Positions 8,796-17,136 of a stretch of 64,000 bases of DNA are shown here, in pieces. Made by a program: the position numbers and the translations under genes. How positions within the stretch are numbered: position 1 is the first letter of the stretch; each line of letters begins with the position of its first letter. Origin of the DNA: Candidatus Vagococcus giribetii. GTDB taxonomy: Bacteria; Bacillota; Bacilli; Lactobacillales; Vagococcaceae. Under the pieces are notes generated by a model that was given only the letters and a program-made list of their open reading frames with translations, had not been told where the DNA came from and searched no databases. The stretch covers positions 62,001 to 126,000 of the forward strand of contig NZ_JAFLVX010000011.1 in the NCBI RefSeq assembly GCF_017316185.1, given 5' to 3'.

Positions 8796-9860
8796 TTACG
8801 CATACTCTAAGGCAGTTTCTTCACCTTTTAATACACGATATGCTCCGTCGTATAGCGCTTCCATTTCCATTTCTCCTGGATATGGTTTAACTGGTGCGAT
8901 CCAGTCAACAAGCTCACTGATTTTTCCTACGTTGTAAGAAGAGTAAATTGCGCCACCTGTTAAACAAATAGCATCTACTTTTCCTTGCAACACAACAGCT
9001 AACTCGCCAATACTTTTGGCTACTTGATAGTTCATACCATCTAAGTAGTACTTAGCTTCTTTGTCTCCAGCATTCATACGCTTTTCAACTTCGCGTAAAT
9101 CTGTCTCACCTAAGTAAGACTTCATACCAGCATTCCCAGCAATTAACTTTTTGACATCACCTAATTCCATTTTTTCTTCGATAACTAAGTTAGCAAAATC
9201 AATTAAAGGTAGAGAACCGCTTCTTTCTGGTGTGTAAGGTCCTTCACCGTCTAATCCGTTAATAACATCAACCATCTTGCCCTCTTTATGAGCACCAACA
9301 CTGATACCACCACCTAAGTGAGCTACAATGATTGAACAGGTTTCGTAAGTCTTACCTAATTCATCAGCTGCTTTTCTAGCAACAGCTTTCTGATTAAGAG
9401 CGTGACCTACACTTCTTCTTTCAATTCCTTTTAAGCCTGAGATACGAGCTAAAGGTTCTAATTCATCTACTACCACTGGGTCAACAATGAAAGCAGGAAT
9501 ATTTAATTGCTTCGAAAATTCATTGGCTAAGATACCACCAAGGTTTGAAGCATGAGTATTGTATTTTTCAGTTCTTAGATCTTCTAACATCTCTTCACCA
9601 ACTCGGTAAGTTCCACCAGGAATTGGTTTTAATAGACCACCTCGTCCAACAACAGCTACTAAATCATTGATTAAACCTTCGTTTTCAACAAAGTTATAAA
9701 TAATTTTGTAACGAAAATCTGTTTGATCGATAACTCCTTTGAATTGTGAAATCTCTTCAACTGAGTGTCTGATTGTTTCTTCTGCAATCAATTGATGATC
9801 TGCAAAAATAGCTGTTTTTGTTGATGTTGAACCTGGGTTAATGACTAATATTGCTTCCAT
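8796..9860 (-). CDS. buk: Butyrate (branched-chain fatty acid) kinase
   Basis: The 354-residue acetokinase-family enzyme converts acyl phosphate plus ADP to free acid plus ATP. Family motifs are clear: N-terminal INPGSTSTKTA, HLGGGISVGAH and LTGGAIYSS. In E. faecalis the same pair, Ptb and Buk, turns the acyl-CoA made by the Bkd complex into ATP by substrate-level phosphorylation. An AAGGAGG site lies 7 bases before the ATG. Confidence 0.93.
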   Translation of the reverse strand: MEAILVINPGSTSTKTAIFADHQLIAEETIRHSVEEISQFKGVIDQTDFRYKIIYNFVENEGLINDLVAVVGRGGLLKPIPGGTYRVGEEMLEDLRTEKYNTHASNLGGILANEFSKQLNIPAFIVDPVVVDELEPLARISGLKGIERRSVGHALNQKAVARKAADELGKTYETCSIIVAHLGGGISVGAHKEGKMVDVINGLDGEGPYTPERSGSLPLIDFANLVIEEKMELGDVKKLIAGNAGMKSYLGETDLREVEKRMNAGDKEAKYYLDGMNYQVAKSIGELAVVLQGKVDAICLTGGAIYSSYNVGKISELVDWIAPVKPYPGEMEMEALYDGAYRVLKGEETALEYA

Positions 9861-9871
9861 AGATTGCCTCC

Positions 9872-10696
9872 TTATAATTGTTGCATCGCAAATTTCAAGG
9901 AATCAAACTTACTTTCCGTTGAATCACTGCGAGACGTTAACACTACTGGCACTTTTGTACCGACGATAATACCGCCTGCTGTCGCATCTCCAAAAATAGT
10001 TAACGCTTTGTACAACGTATTTCCTGTGTCAATTGTTGGTACGACTAACACATCTGCATCTCCAACAATTGGTCCTTGGAAGTTTTTATGTTCTGCTGAC
10101 TCTTTTGATGTGGCTAAGTCAAATGAAATTGGACCGTAAATCACTGCATCTTCTGTTTCTTTAAAATGCTCAGTCACTTCTGTTGCTAACACAGATGATG
10201 GCATTTTTGGATTGAAACTTTCAGCTGAGCTGAGTAGTGCAATTTTTGGTTTGTCAATCCCTGTTTTTTTAGCTACTTGTTTCACATTCTCAACAATTTC
10301 GATCATTGTTTCAGTTGTTGGCGCAATATTCATTGCTGAATCAGTTAAAATAAATGCTCTGTTCTTTTTCGGGATATTAATCAGTGCTGCATGTGATAAT
10401 ACCTTTCGAGTTTTTAAATCATGTTTTTTATTCAGTAATTCTTTTAAAATAGTATGAGTCGGAATAATGCCTTTTAGTAAAATTTGAGCTTCACCTGATG
10501 CAACTAATTCAACTGCTTTTTGAGCCATTTCAAGTTCACTCTCACAGTGAACGTAATCCCACATACTATCTGTTGCAATATTTTCAGTTGTGTCGAACAC
10601 TTTAAATCTCACATTCTCTGGGTACTCTTCGTTGACCTTTTTCACAAGATGTAAGATTTCAGTTCGCGAACCTCCCGCAACAGAAATCGTTATCAT
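9872..10696 (-). CDS. ptb: Phosphate butyryltransferase
   Basis: The 274-residue phosphotransacylase exchanges CoA for phosphate on branched-chain or butyryl-CoA. It belongs to the PTA/PTB family, with conserved LLKGIIPTHTILKELL, ALLSSAE and a C-terminal GGIIVGTKVPVVLTSRSD segment. It is first in the bkd operon, 11 bases before buk, directly behind a promoter carrying a cre site. Confidence 0.93.
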   Translation of the reverse strand: MITISVAGGSRTEILHLVKKVNEEYPENVRFKVFDTTENIATDSMWDYVHCESELEMAQKAVELVASGEAQILLKGIIPTHTILKELLNKKHDLKTRKVLSHAALINIPKKNRAFILTDSAMNIAPTTETMIEIVENVKQVAKKTGIDKPKIALLSSAESFNPKMPSSVLATEVTEHFKETEDAVIYGPISFDLATSKESAEHKNFQGPIVGDADVLVVPTIDTGNTLYKALTIFGDATAGGIIVGTKVPVVLTSRSDSTESKFDSLKFAMQQL

Positions 10697-10733
10697 TGCC
10701 CCTCACCTCTTTTTTTATTTCTCTTACACCACT

Positions 10734-10762
10734 AATGTATGCTAAAATGTAAGCGGAAACAA
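10734..10762 (-). promoter_or_regulatory. Promoter of the ptb-buk-bkdDABC operon
   Basis: On the minus strand TTGTTT (-35, plus positions 10757-10762) and TACATT (-10, 10734-10739) are exactly 17 bases apart, ~40 bases before the ptb start. The -35 box overlaps the cre site. Confidence 0.75.
10748..10761 (+). promoter_or_regulatory. CcpA cre site at the bkd promoter
   Basis: TGTAAGCGGAAACA, flanked by A on both sides, matches the cre consensus WTGNAARCGNWWWCAW at every defined position. It covers the -35 region, so CcpA bound there should block transcription during growth on preferred sugars. That agrees with the known catabolite control of the enterococcal bkd operon. Confidence 0.88.
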
Positions 10763-10960
10763 ATTGTTTATTTTTATGACACTATTAACTTAATTTATAT
10801 AGGCTATAAACCTTGCTAATACAATGTTCGTGTTTTGATTATTAGTTTAATCTTTCACTTTCTAATCAAAAACTAATTTTCGTTTTCAATCAAAACGACT
10901 TATAAATATACCTTATTTGAAAATAAAAACAAGTTTGTGTTTGCAGATGAGAGATTTTAG
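10763..10960. other. Intergenic region upstream of the bkd promoter
   Basis: About 200 AT-rich bases lie between the bkd promoter and the glutathione peroxidase terminator. I see no gene, RNA or convincing regulatory motif. Confidence 0.4.
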
Positions 10961-10962
10961 AC

Positions 10963-11006
10963 AACAAAAAGGAGAAATCTTCTTAGAAAGATCTCTCCTT
11001 TTTGTT
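10963..11006 (-). terminator. Terminator after glutathione peroxidase gene
   Basis: A long stem pairs AACAAAAAGGAGA with its complement TCTCCTTTTTGTT, with further imperfect pairing towards the loop. The minus strand reads into T-rich sequence. Confidence 0.85.
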
Positions 11007-11015
11007 TATCTAGTC

Positions 11016-11480
11016 TTATAAAATATCTTTGATAGCTGATTCAATTTCTTCTGGTGTTACTTTTGGTTGAAAGCGAGCAACTATTTCACCTTGTCTATTC
11101 ACTAAAAACTTAGTGAAATTCCATTGAATCATTTTACCTGATGTTTGTTCAATCAAATACTCGTACAAAGGAGCTTTGTATTTACCTCGCACATTTATCT
11201 TTGAAAACATCGGAAAACTCACGCCATAGTTTTTCTGACAAAAACTTACGATTTCTTCATCGTCCTTGTACTCTTGGTTTAAAAATTGGCTACACGGAAA
11301 GCCTAATACAACAAATCCTTGATCTGAATAAGTCTGATATAGCATTTCTAATCCCTCAAACTGTTTCGTAAATCCACACTTACTAGCAGTGTTCACTATC
11401 AACATTACTTGATTTTCATACTTACTTAAAGGTTCCACAGTGCCATCAATCCGAGCCATTTCAAAGTCATAAACACCCAT
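11016..11480 (-). CDS. Glutathione peroxidase family thiol peroxidase
   Basis: The 154-residue protein has the Gpx fold signature: NTASKCGFTKQFEGLE holds the peroxidatic Cys (Cys rather than selenocysteine), followed by GFPCSQF and WNFTKFLV. Bacterial Cys-type members generally use thioredoxin to reduce hydroperoxides. It is last of three closely spaced genes, 13 bases after a DUF1456 gene, and is followed by a strong terminator. Confidence 0.92.
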   Translation of the reverse strand: MGVYDFEMARIDGTVEPLSKYENQVMLIVNTASKCGFTKQFEGLEMLYQTYSDQGFVVLGFPCSQFLNQEYKDDEEIVSFCQKNYGVSFPMFSKINVRGKYKAPLYEYLIEQTSGKMIQWNFTKFLVNRQGEIVARFQPKVTPEEIESAIKDIL

Positions 11481-11493
11481 GTTTTCTCCTCCT

Positions 11494-11958
11494 TTAACGA
11501 TACTCTTGAATTAATCCTTTCAAGAAGCGACGAGTAAAATTATCGCCACAAGTTTTATAATTCTTGTGCCCTTCTTTTCTTAAGAAGGCACTTAATTCAC
11601 TTTTTGAGACATTGACACCTTCATCTGACCAGATTTTTAACATGTCATCTGTTGTTAAGGATAAAGCTATTTTTACTTTTTTTAGTAAGATATTGTTAGC
11701 ATTCCCTTGTCTTAACTCAAAAATAGGTGTATCTCCTTTTCTCTCACCACGCTGAGAGATAATCATTCCATTTAAGAAACGGTCAAGCTCTTCATCTTCT
11801 AACTCTCGCTCATAGTTGTCTTCATCTACTTTTTTAAGCATTTCTAAGTATTCCTCTTTAGTGACACTCACGCCACCTAAACGAAATAACTCCACCATAT
11901 CCGTGTCTTTTATATCTAGTGCATATCTCAATCTTGTCAGTCGATCATTATGATTCAT
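11494..11958 (-). CDS. DUF1456 family protein (YehS-like)
   Basis: The 154-residue protein contains two copies of a ~65-residue unit: RLRYALDIKDTDMVELFRLGGVSVTKEEYLEML and KVKIALSLTTDDMLKIWSDEGVNVSKSELSAFL. That is the arrangement of the DUF1456 family, whose function is unknown. The start overlaps the upstream gene's stop by four bases, indicating translational coupling. Confidence 0.88.
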   Translation of the reverse strand: MNHNDRLTRLRYALDIKDTDMVELFRLGGVSVTKEEYLEMLKKVDEDNYERELEDEELDRFLNGMIISQRGERKGDTPIFELRQGNANNILLKKVKIALSLTTDDMLKIWSDEGVNVSKSELSAFLRKEGHKNYKTCGDNFTRRFLKGLIQEYR

Positions 11959-12407
11959 CGGCTCACTCCTTTTTCAATTTCTTTTCTAATGATTTCTTTA
12001 AATGCTAATCGATCTTCTTTTGTAAAAGCTTTTGGGCCTTTTGTTCTTTTCCCAGCTTTTCTCATTTGCGCACCTATATAACGCTGCGTAAGTAAACCAT
12101 CAATTGTTTCTTTTAAGTACTCTTTCCCATTATGATGAAATACCCTGACTGGTTTGCTCAATAAAAGAGACGCTAAGCCGTAATCCTGAGTGACAATAAA
12201 GTCTCCTACTTTAATTTCCTTAACAATTCGGTAGTCTGCTCCATCATTGCCTTTATCCACGTAAATAAACTGAATAAAATCTGGGTACTCCTTATGAGTG
12301 AAGTGATCAATACTTGTTACGATCACAACAGGTAATGAAAACTCTCGCCCCAACTCTATCACTTCATTTTTGACAGGAGAACCATCTCCATCTATTACTA
12401 ATCTCAT
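11955..12407 (-). CDS. UPF0178/DUF188 family protein (YaiI/YqxD-like)
   Basis: The 150-residue product shows the family signature: VIDGDGSPVKNEV at the N-terminus, then VDKGNDGADYRIV and IVTQDYGLASLLL. The aspartate pattern resembles PIN-like nuclease folds, but the activity is not established. The ATG at 12407 is preferred over GTG at 12416 because AAAGG is spaced eight bases from it. First gene of a three-gene unit with DUF1456 and glutathione peroxidase. Confidence 0.88.
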   Translation of the reverse strand: MRLVIDGDGSPVKNEVIELGREFSLPVVIVTSIDHFTHKEYPDFIQFIYVDKGNDGADYRIVKEIKVGDFIVTQDYGLASLLLSKPVRVFHHNGKEYLKETIDGLLTQRYIGAQMRKAGKRTKGPKAFTKEDRLAFKEIIRKEIEKGVSR

Positions 12408-12542
12408 TAGCCACACCTTTTCTCATGTCCTTCTTCCAAAAGTTACTCCTTATTGTATCACTTTTTACTCCTTAAGACTTCTTTTCTCTTCTATATAGAC
12501 GTAGGCAAAAAACATTTTTCTCTAAGCAACTGGAGGAATTAG

Positions 12543-12581
12543 AAAAAAAGAATAGAGGTCAACATTTGAGTCAACCTCTAT
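12543..12581 (-). terminator. Terminator after the secreted coiled-coil protein gene
   Basis: An 8-bp stem (ATAGAGGT 12552-12559 / ACCTCTAT 12574-12581) has a 14-base loop. On the minus strand it is followed by a T-run (12543-12549). Confidence 0.8.
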
Positions 12582-12584
12582 AAG

Positions 12585-13844
12585 TTACTGTTTTGCTGAA
12601 CCATTGCCGTGACCAGGCGAGTAGTTTGCTGCTTCGGCTTCTGTAATCAAGGTGAAGTTACCAGGATTTTTAACCTGATTATATGTTTTACCACTTTTAG
12701 ATAAATATTTAGACCCAGCTGGCGCATGAGTCCAACCACTACTATCTGTCACACCACTTTGATTACTAGCTTGTTGACTAGAAGCTGCTTGTGCCTCTTG
12801 TTGAAGACGAGCTTCTTCTTGTTGTTGCTTCTTAGCGGCTGCTTCGGCTTTTTTTCTCGCTTCTTCAAGACGCTCTTGACTTACTTTTTCATATTGTTGA
12901 TACGTTTGACTCAACTGCTCATTCAGTTGTTTTAAATCACCAGGTTGATACCCTTTTTTCTCTAGAGCAGCTTTTACTTTCTTAGCTTCTTTTGTTAGAG
13001 CTGCTTTTTCATCAGCTGTTAGAGATTCCTTAGCTAGTAAGCCATCTACTTTTTTTACTAGTTCATTTGTTTTAGGTCCAAACTGTTTAAAATCTGTTTC
13101 TGTTTCCTTGATTCTTTGTTTAACTTCTTCAACAACTAACTTAAACTCTTTTCGATGACTCTGTAGTTTTTCAAAATTATCGGCATCTTTAAAGAAGCTA
13201 CTACTTGCTTTGATATTATCCTCTAATGCTTTTTTATCATCTGCTAGTACATACTGATTAGCAGCTAAAGCTTCTACTTCTTTTGATTCTTTTTTCAACT
13301 CATCAACAACTTGAATTGTCTCTGCCTGATTATTAGCTAGTTCTTTAGATAATTCTGGTAGTGTCACTGCAATATCTCTAACTGGTTTCACTTCTTCAAC
13401 TGAAGATAATTGAGCGATTTCTTCTTTTAACGACTCAACTTCTTCCTCATCTTCTAATCTGACAAACGCTTCTTTACTTTTTATTTCTAAAGCTTTGATG
13501 TCTTTTGTTAAAGCCTTATATTCTTCTTTAGCAGTCTTTTTTTCTTCTACAACTAATCGTTCTTCAACGACTTCAAACTCATTCTTTTGAGCTGTGAGTC
13601 GCTTATTTAAAGCTTGCTTATTTTCATTTTTCTCTGCCTTTTCAAAACTACTGAGATTATCTTCAAGTTGCTTTTTATCCTGAACAGAAATAAATTCTGA
13701 TTGTAAAGCTGTGTTAACTAGTTTTTCTTGTTCTTCTTGCTGATTGTAGATTTCTTGATATCCTGATTCATAGGCACTTGTTGCTACAGTTCCTACCATA
13801 AAGAATGAAAAAATCACACCAGCTACGGTTTTTTTGAAGGTCAT
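12585..13844 (-). CDS. Secreted or anchored coiled-coil protein of unknown function
   Basis: The 419-residue product starts with a hydrophobic segment (residues 8-24) ending near ATSA, a plausible signal peptide or anchor. Residues 30-345 are almost entirely charged helical sequence (Lys/Glu-rich, long coiled coils). A Gln/Ala-rich linker leads to a compact ~45-residue tail ending SPGHGNGSAKQ. Similar tails occur, as I recall, on other secreted lactic-acid-bacterial proteins; the role is unknown. It overlaps by four bases the upstream membrane-protein gene, so the two probably form an envelope pair. No function is assigned. Confidence 0.75.
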   Translation of the reverse strand: MTFKKTVAGVIFSFFMVGTVATSAYESGYQEIYNQQEEQEKLVNTALQSEFISVQDKKQLEDNLSSFEKAEKNENKQALNKRLTAQKNEFEVVEERLVVEEKKTAKEEYKALTKDIKALEIKSKEAFVRLEDEEEVESLKEEIAQLSSVEEVKPVRDIAVTLPELSKELANNQAETIQVVDELKKESKEVEALAANQYVLADDKKALEDNIKASSSFFKDADNFEKLQSHRKEFKLVVEEVKQRIKETETDFKQFGPKTNELVKKVDGLLAKESLTADEKAALTKEAKKVKAALEKKGYQPGDLKQLNEQLSQTYQQYEKVSQERLEEARKKAEAAAKKQQQEEARLQQEAQAASSQQASNQSGVTDSSGWTHAPAGSKYLSKSGKTYNQVKNPGNFTLITEAEAANYSPGHGNGSAKQ

Positions 13845-14317
13845 TTAGTACTACCTCCCTTACGTCGTTTCTTTTTCTTAAGTTCTTTTTGAGGTACTGG
13901 CTCTTCAGAGAGAGAGTCAAATAAAAAATGAATGTCTTCGATTTTCCTTATCATTTTCTCTTGATTTTCTTTATCCTTTAAAGCTTGCTTTAATGCCTTT
14001 TTATCTCCTTTAAAGCTCTTAGACAATTGATTATCTATAAAAAAGACTAACTCTTTTTGTTGAAGTAGCTCTTTTTTATTCTTTCTTAAAAAACGATACA
14101 CATCATCGTAATTAGCACTTGTTTGACGAGCTATAAATACATACACCAAAACAACCGCCATTGATCCTAAAAAAATCAATCCTGGATTAAAATGCCTCAC
14201 ATCTGTGCCTAGTAAAATTCCTCCCAATACCATCAAACCAAGTGATAGTAGAATAATTCTACGACCATATTGTTTATGGGACTTGTACAACAAACCAACC
14301 TGTTGATACTCCTTCAT
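13841..14317 (-). CDS. Membrane protein with cytoplasmic helical tail, unknown
   Basis: The 158-residue protein has two transmembrane helices (about 20-40 and 46-64). A long charged helical domain ends in a very basic KKKKRRKGG tail, predicted cytoplasmic. No family was recognised. The stop overlaps the start of the secreted coiled-coil gene (ATGA), so the two are translationally coupled and their products may interact across the membrane. Confidence 0.7.
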   Translation of the reverse strand: MKEYQQVGLLYKSHKQYGRRIILLSLGLMVLGGILLGTDVRHFNPGLIFLGSMAVVLVYVFIARQTSANYDDVYRFLRKNKKELLQQKELVFFIDNQLSKSFKGDKKALKQALKDKENQEKMIRKIEDIHFLFDSLSEEPVPQKELKKKKRRKGGSTK

Positions 14318-14431
14318 TCCAAAACTCCTAACATCTGTTATTTAACATTTATCATAGCTCTTTCTCCTTAGTCTTTCAAGATAACAAACTGATTATCATT
14401 TTGATTTAATTCGACTCATACATTTTTTACA

Positions 14432-14480
14432 AAAAAAGAAGGCAACATCATGAGTCTTTCACTCTTGATGTTTGCCTTCC
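14432..14480 (-). terminator. Terminator after the CmpB-type membrane protein gene
   Basis: GAAGGCAA...CATCA...TGAGT pairs with ACTCTTGATGTTTGCCTTC in a long near-perfect stem. Seven T follow on the minus strand. Confidence 0.9.
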
Positions 14481-14491
14481 TTTGATTCTCT

Positions 14492-15202
14492 TTATTTCTT
14501 CTTAAAACGTAGATTTGGGTAGTTACTTAATAATCGATTTAAATGACGATGATGTAATTTTTTAGGTCTATTTCCGAGCCACTCAAGCACTTTTTCTCGT
14601 CCTTCAGATGATTTGTTATTAATAAATAAGTTCTTCAAACGATACTCTTTAAGCGCCGCATTTTCAGTATCAGTCGTATCTACAATAGCTTCCACTTCTT
14701 TTTTCGTTGTTAGAGTAAAGACAAACGTTGATAAACAATCTAACATAAACAGGACAAATAAAATAATTGGCCCAATATGGTTAGTCATTTGACTAAAGTC
14801 ACTTAATAACTCTTGAATAACAGGATTTATCAGCTTAATTAAAACCAGACATCCTACACCCCAAAAGAGTGACACAGGCACAGCTACACGTCCTTCAATA
14901 TTGAAAGGCACATTAGTATAATCCCAAAGTTTCATATTAAACAGTTTTTCCAATATCCAACTCGTCAAAAACTCGATGACCGTCACAATCACTACAATAT
15001 TTAGATACAAGTTCAACAAAGTTCCTGCATTTTCTGGCACAAGTAACAACACCGCACTCACACCAAACCCGTAAACAGGACAATAAGGGCCTAGTAAAAA
15101 CCCTCGATAAACAAAATGTTTGGCCTTCAAAGAACAATAAAAGCTTTCCCATAGCCAGCCAATAAACGCATAAGCAAAAAATGTCATAAATAATGATTCC
15201 AT
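14492..15202 (-). CDS. Putative ABC-transporter type IV membrane protein (CmpB/DUF1113 family)
   Basis: The 236-residue protein has about six transmembrane segments. The family signature lies at the N-terminus (FIGWLWESFYCSLKAKHFVYRGFLLGPYCPVYGFG) with RVAVPVSLFWG in the middle. The family is named for a putative ABC permease but is usually found without an ATPase, as here. The role is unknown. It is a single-gene unit with its own terminator. Confidence 0.82.
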   Translation of the reverse strand: MESLFMTFFAYAFIGWLWESFYCSLKAKHFVYRGFLLGPYCPVYGFGVSAVLLLVPENAGTLLNLYLNIVVIVTVIEFLTSWILEKLFNMKLWDYTNVPFNIEGRVAVPVSLFWGVGCLVLIKLINPVIQELLSDFSQMTNHIGPIILFVLFMLDCLSTFVFTLTTKKEVEAIVDTTDTENAALKEYRLKNLFINNKSSEGREKVLEWLGNRPKKLHHRHLNRLLSNYPNLRFKKK

Positions 15203-15353
15203 TAAAAAACCCCTTCCTAAAACACATTCAGTTATCTTTATGAGTAAAGTCTAACATAAGAATGTCTTTTGAGAAGGGGAAAATGAGGTTATTTTTTTAT
15301 TTGGAAGGCAGTTGTTAGAAAAATCTACATAAGTTACTCTATAAACTCATCGC

Positions 15354-16067
15354 TTAGTCATCTTGTAATGACAATAAAGCTATTTCTATCATTTCAGTGA
15401 ATGTCGCTTCCCGTTCATTTGTAGAAGCTTTTTCCCCTGTGATGATATTATCGCTTACTGTCATAATAGATGCTGCTTGAGCACCATAATAATTAGCATT
15501 AGTAAATAGGGCTGCAGTTTCCATTTCAACCCCTAGAATGCCTATTTTTGACCAATTTTTTAATGCGTCACTTGTAACATCATAAAAAATATCTGAGGTC
15601 AAAACAGAACCTACATGTTTTGTTACGTTCTTAGAATCAGCTACTCGAATCAACTTATTCATCAGATTAAAATCTGCTGTTGGAGAAAACGTTCCCTGCA
15701 AATTAAACTGCTCTGTATAACTTGAATTAACACTTGTAGCCATAGGGATAATCACATCATATAAAGAAATTGTATCCTGTAAACTACCAATAGTTCCAAC
15801 TCTAATCAGTCTTTTCACATCAAATACATTAATTAATTCCCAAGAATACAAAGCCATACTTGGAACGCCCATACCCGTTCCCATTACAGATATTTCCCTA
15901 CCTTGATAATTTCCTGTATAGCCCAACATTCCTCTGACACTATTAAACTGAACAACATCAGATAAAAATGTGTCTGCAATAAATTTTGCTCTTAGTGGAT
16001 CACCCGGCAATAATATATCTTGAGCAACTTTAACACCATTTGGATTAATATGAGGTGTGTGTTTCAT
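15354..16067 (-). CDS. deoD: Purine nucleoside phosphorylase, DeoD type
   Basis: The 237-residue hexameric-type phosphorylase splits purine (deoxy)nucleosides with phosphate into base and ribose-1-phosphate. Signatures are ILLPGDPLRAKFIA, the RVGTIGS phosphate loop and the nucleoside-binding VEMETAALF. GGGGAG is well spaced for the ATG at 16067; upstream in-frame codons belong to the previous gene. It is the last gene of the 14-gene operon. No clear terminator was seen in the 150 bases downstream. Confidence 0.92.
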   Translation of the reverse strand: MKHTPHINPNGVKVAQDILLPGDPLRAKFIADTFLSDVVQFNSVRGMLGYTGNYQGREISVMGTGMGVPSMALYSWELINVFDVKRLIRVGTIGSLQDTISLYDVIIPMATSVNSSYTEQFNLQGTFSPTADFNLMNKLIRVADSKNVTKHVGSVLTSDIFYDVTSDALKNWSKIGILGVEMETAALFTNANYYGAQAASIMTVSDNIITGEKASTNEREATFTEMIEIALLSLQDD

Positions 16068-16084
16068 ATATTCTCCCCTTTTCT

Positions 16085-17122
16085 TTATAGAATGTTGACT
16101 ATATCCTCTAGTTGACCTTCCACTATGTCCATTGAACAAGCAAACATCAAATTAATTGGGTAATCAAAATTCTCGACATCTCTTCCTGCTGGGTCTTTAT
16201 ACTTTCCGTCAATTAATGTATTTGGAATTCTATCAATCATTGGAGTGGTATCTTCCATATACCCGTAAAGTGTTTTTCCTGATTGAAAGGCATAACCACA
16301 CTCAAACGCTACATCATTGGAACATTCAAATCCTCGATAATCATTGAGATCACCAATAACTAATTGCGCCTGGTTAATTCGGGACATATTAGTTTCAAGT
16401 AAATCAGATAGCCATTCTTGAATGGACTCTTTTGAGTCATACTCTCTAAAATAAGGCAACAAAACTGTATAACCTTTTGATTTCAATTGAGTTATTGTTT
16501 CAATAAGCTTAATATCAGTAAGCTCACTATAGCGATTTCGAATAGCTAAGTAGATTGTCTTATTATCTGAGATACTCTCTACATATTTCCTATTTTTGGG
16601 CATATTATTTCCGTAGAGCTCATCGGCTTCAAGTGAGGCGATACAATCTTCGTAGTTTCCTTCAATAATTTTAGTTGAGGCAACTACTAATGGAGAGTAT
16701 GGTAGAAAAGAATAGTGATGCTTGTTTCCCCATTCATCTAATATATCCCCTTCCTTTTGTTGAATTTTTTGATCTTTCCAAACTAGCCCTCGCTTGTCCC
16801 TAGTGTACCCATAAATTTTTAGGTTTCTTGCATAGGCCATACCCATCTCATAAACAGTTCCACTATCTGCCTCAGAACCTCTAAAAGCATCTAAGTCACC
16901 AATAATTGTTGTTGTCTCAAGCATAACCTTTTTTAAATTTTGAAAAATAGAATGGGCATTTAGTCTCAAATCATGGTGATCCATTTTTAAGGGATCATCA
17001 TTAGGCAGGCTTACTCGATGCCCTTTAGCTTCTGAAAAACGTCTCATTGATTGCAACATCTGAATGCCTTCCTCATAAAAACATTCAGGTCCAGCAATAT
17101 AAATGACTTCTGTTGGTTGCAA
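16085..17122 (-). CDS. Two-domain nucleoside 2-deoxyribosyltransferase-like protein
   Basis: The 345-residue protein is a tandem fusion of two nucleoside deoxyribosyltransferase domains (Pfam Nuc_deoxyrib_tr). Domain 1 (about 4-125) has IIGDLDAFRGSEADSGTVYEMGMAYA with Glu92 at the catalytic position. Domain 2 (about 190-345) has VIGDLNDYRGFECSNDVAFECGYAF, also with Glu. Family members are usually single domains of ~150 residues that move (deoxy)ribose between bases or hydrolyse N-glycosidic bonds. Both halves look potentially active. It lies between the nucleoside hydrolase and deoD genes of the operon. Confidence 0.82.
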   Translation of the reverse strand: MQPTEVIYIAGPECFYEEGIQMLQSMRRFSEAKGHRVSLPNDDPLKMDHHDLRLNAHSIFQNLKKVMLETTTIIGDLDAFRGSEADSGTVYEMGMAYARNLKIYGYTRDKRGLVWKDQKIQQKEGDILDEWGNKHHYSFLPYSPLVVASTKIIEGNYEDCIASLEADELYGNNMPKNRKYVESISDNKTIYLAIRNRYSELTDIKLIETITQLKSKGYTVLLPYFREYDSKESIQEWLSDLLETNMSRINQAQLVIGDLNDYRGFECSNDVAFECGYAFQSGKTLYGYMEDTTPMIDRIPNTLIDGKYKDPAGRDVENFDYPINLMFACSMDIVEGQLEDIVNIL

Positions 17123-17136
17123 TTTTCCTCCTCCTT

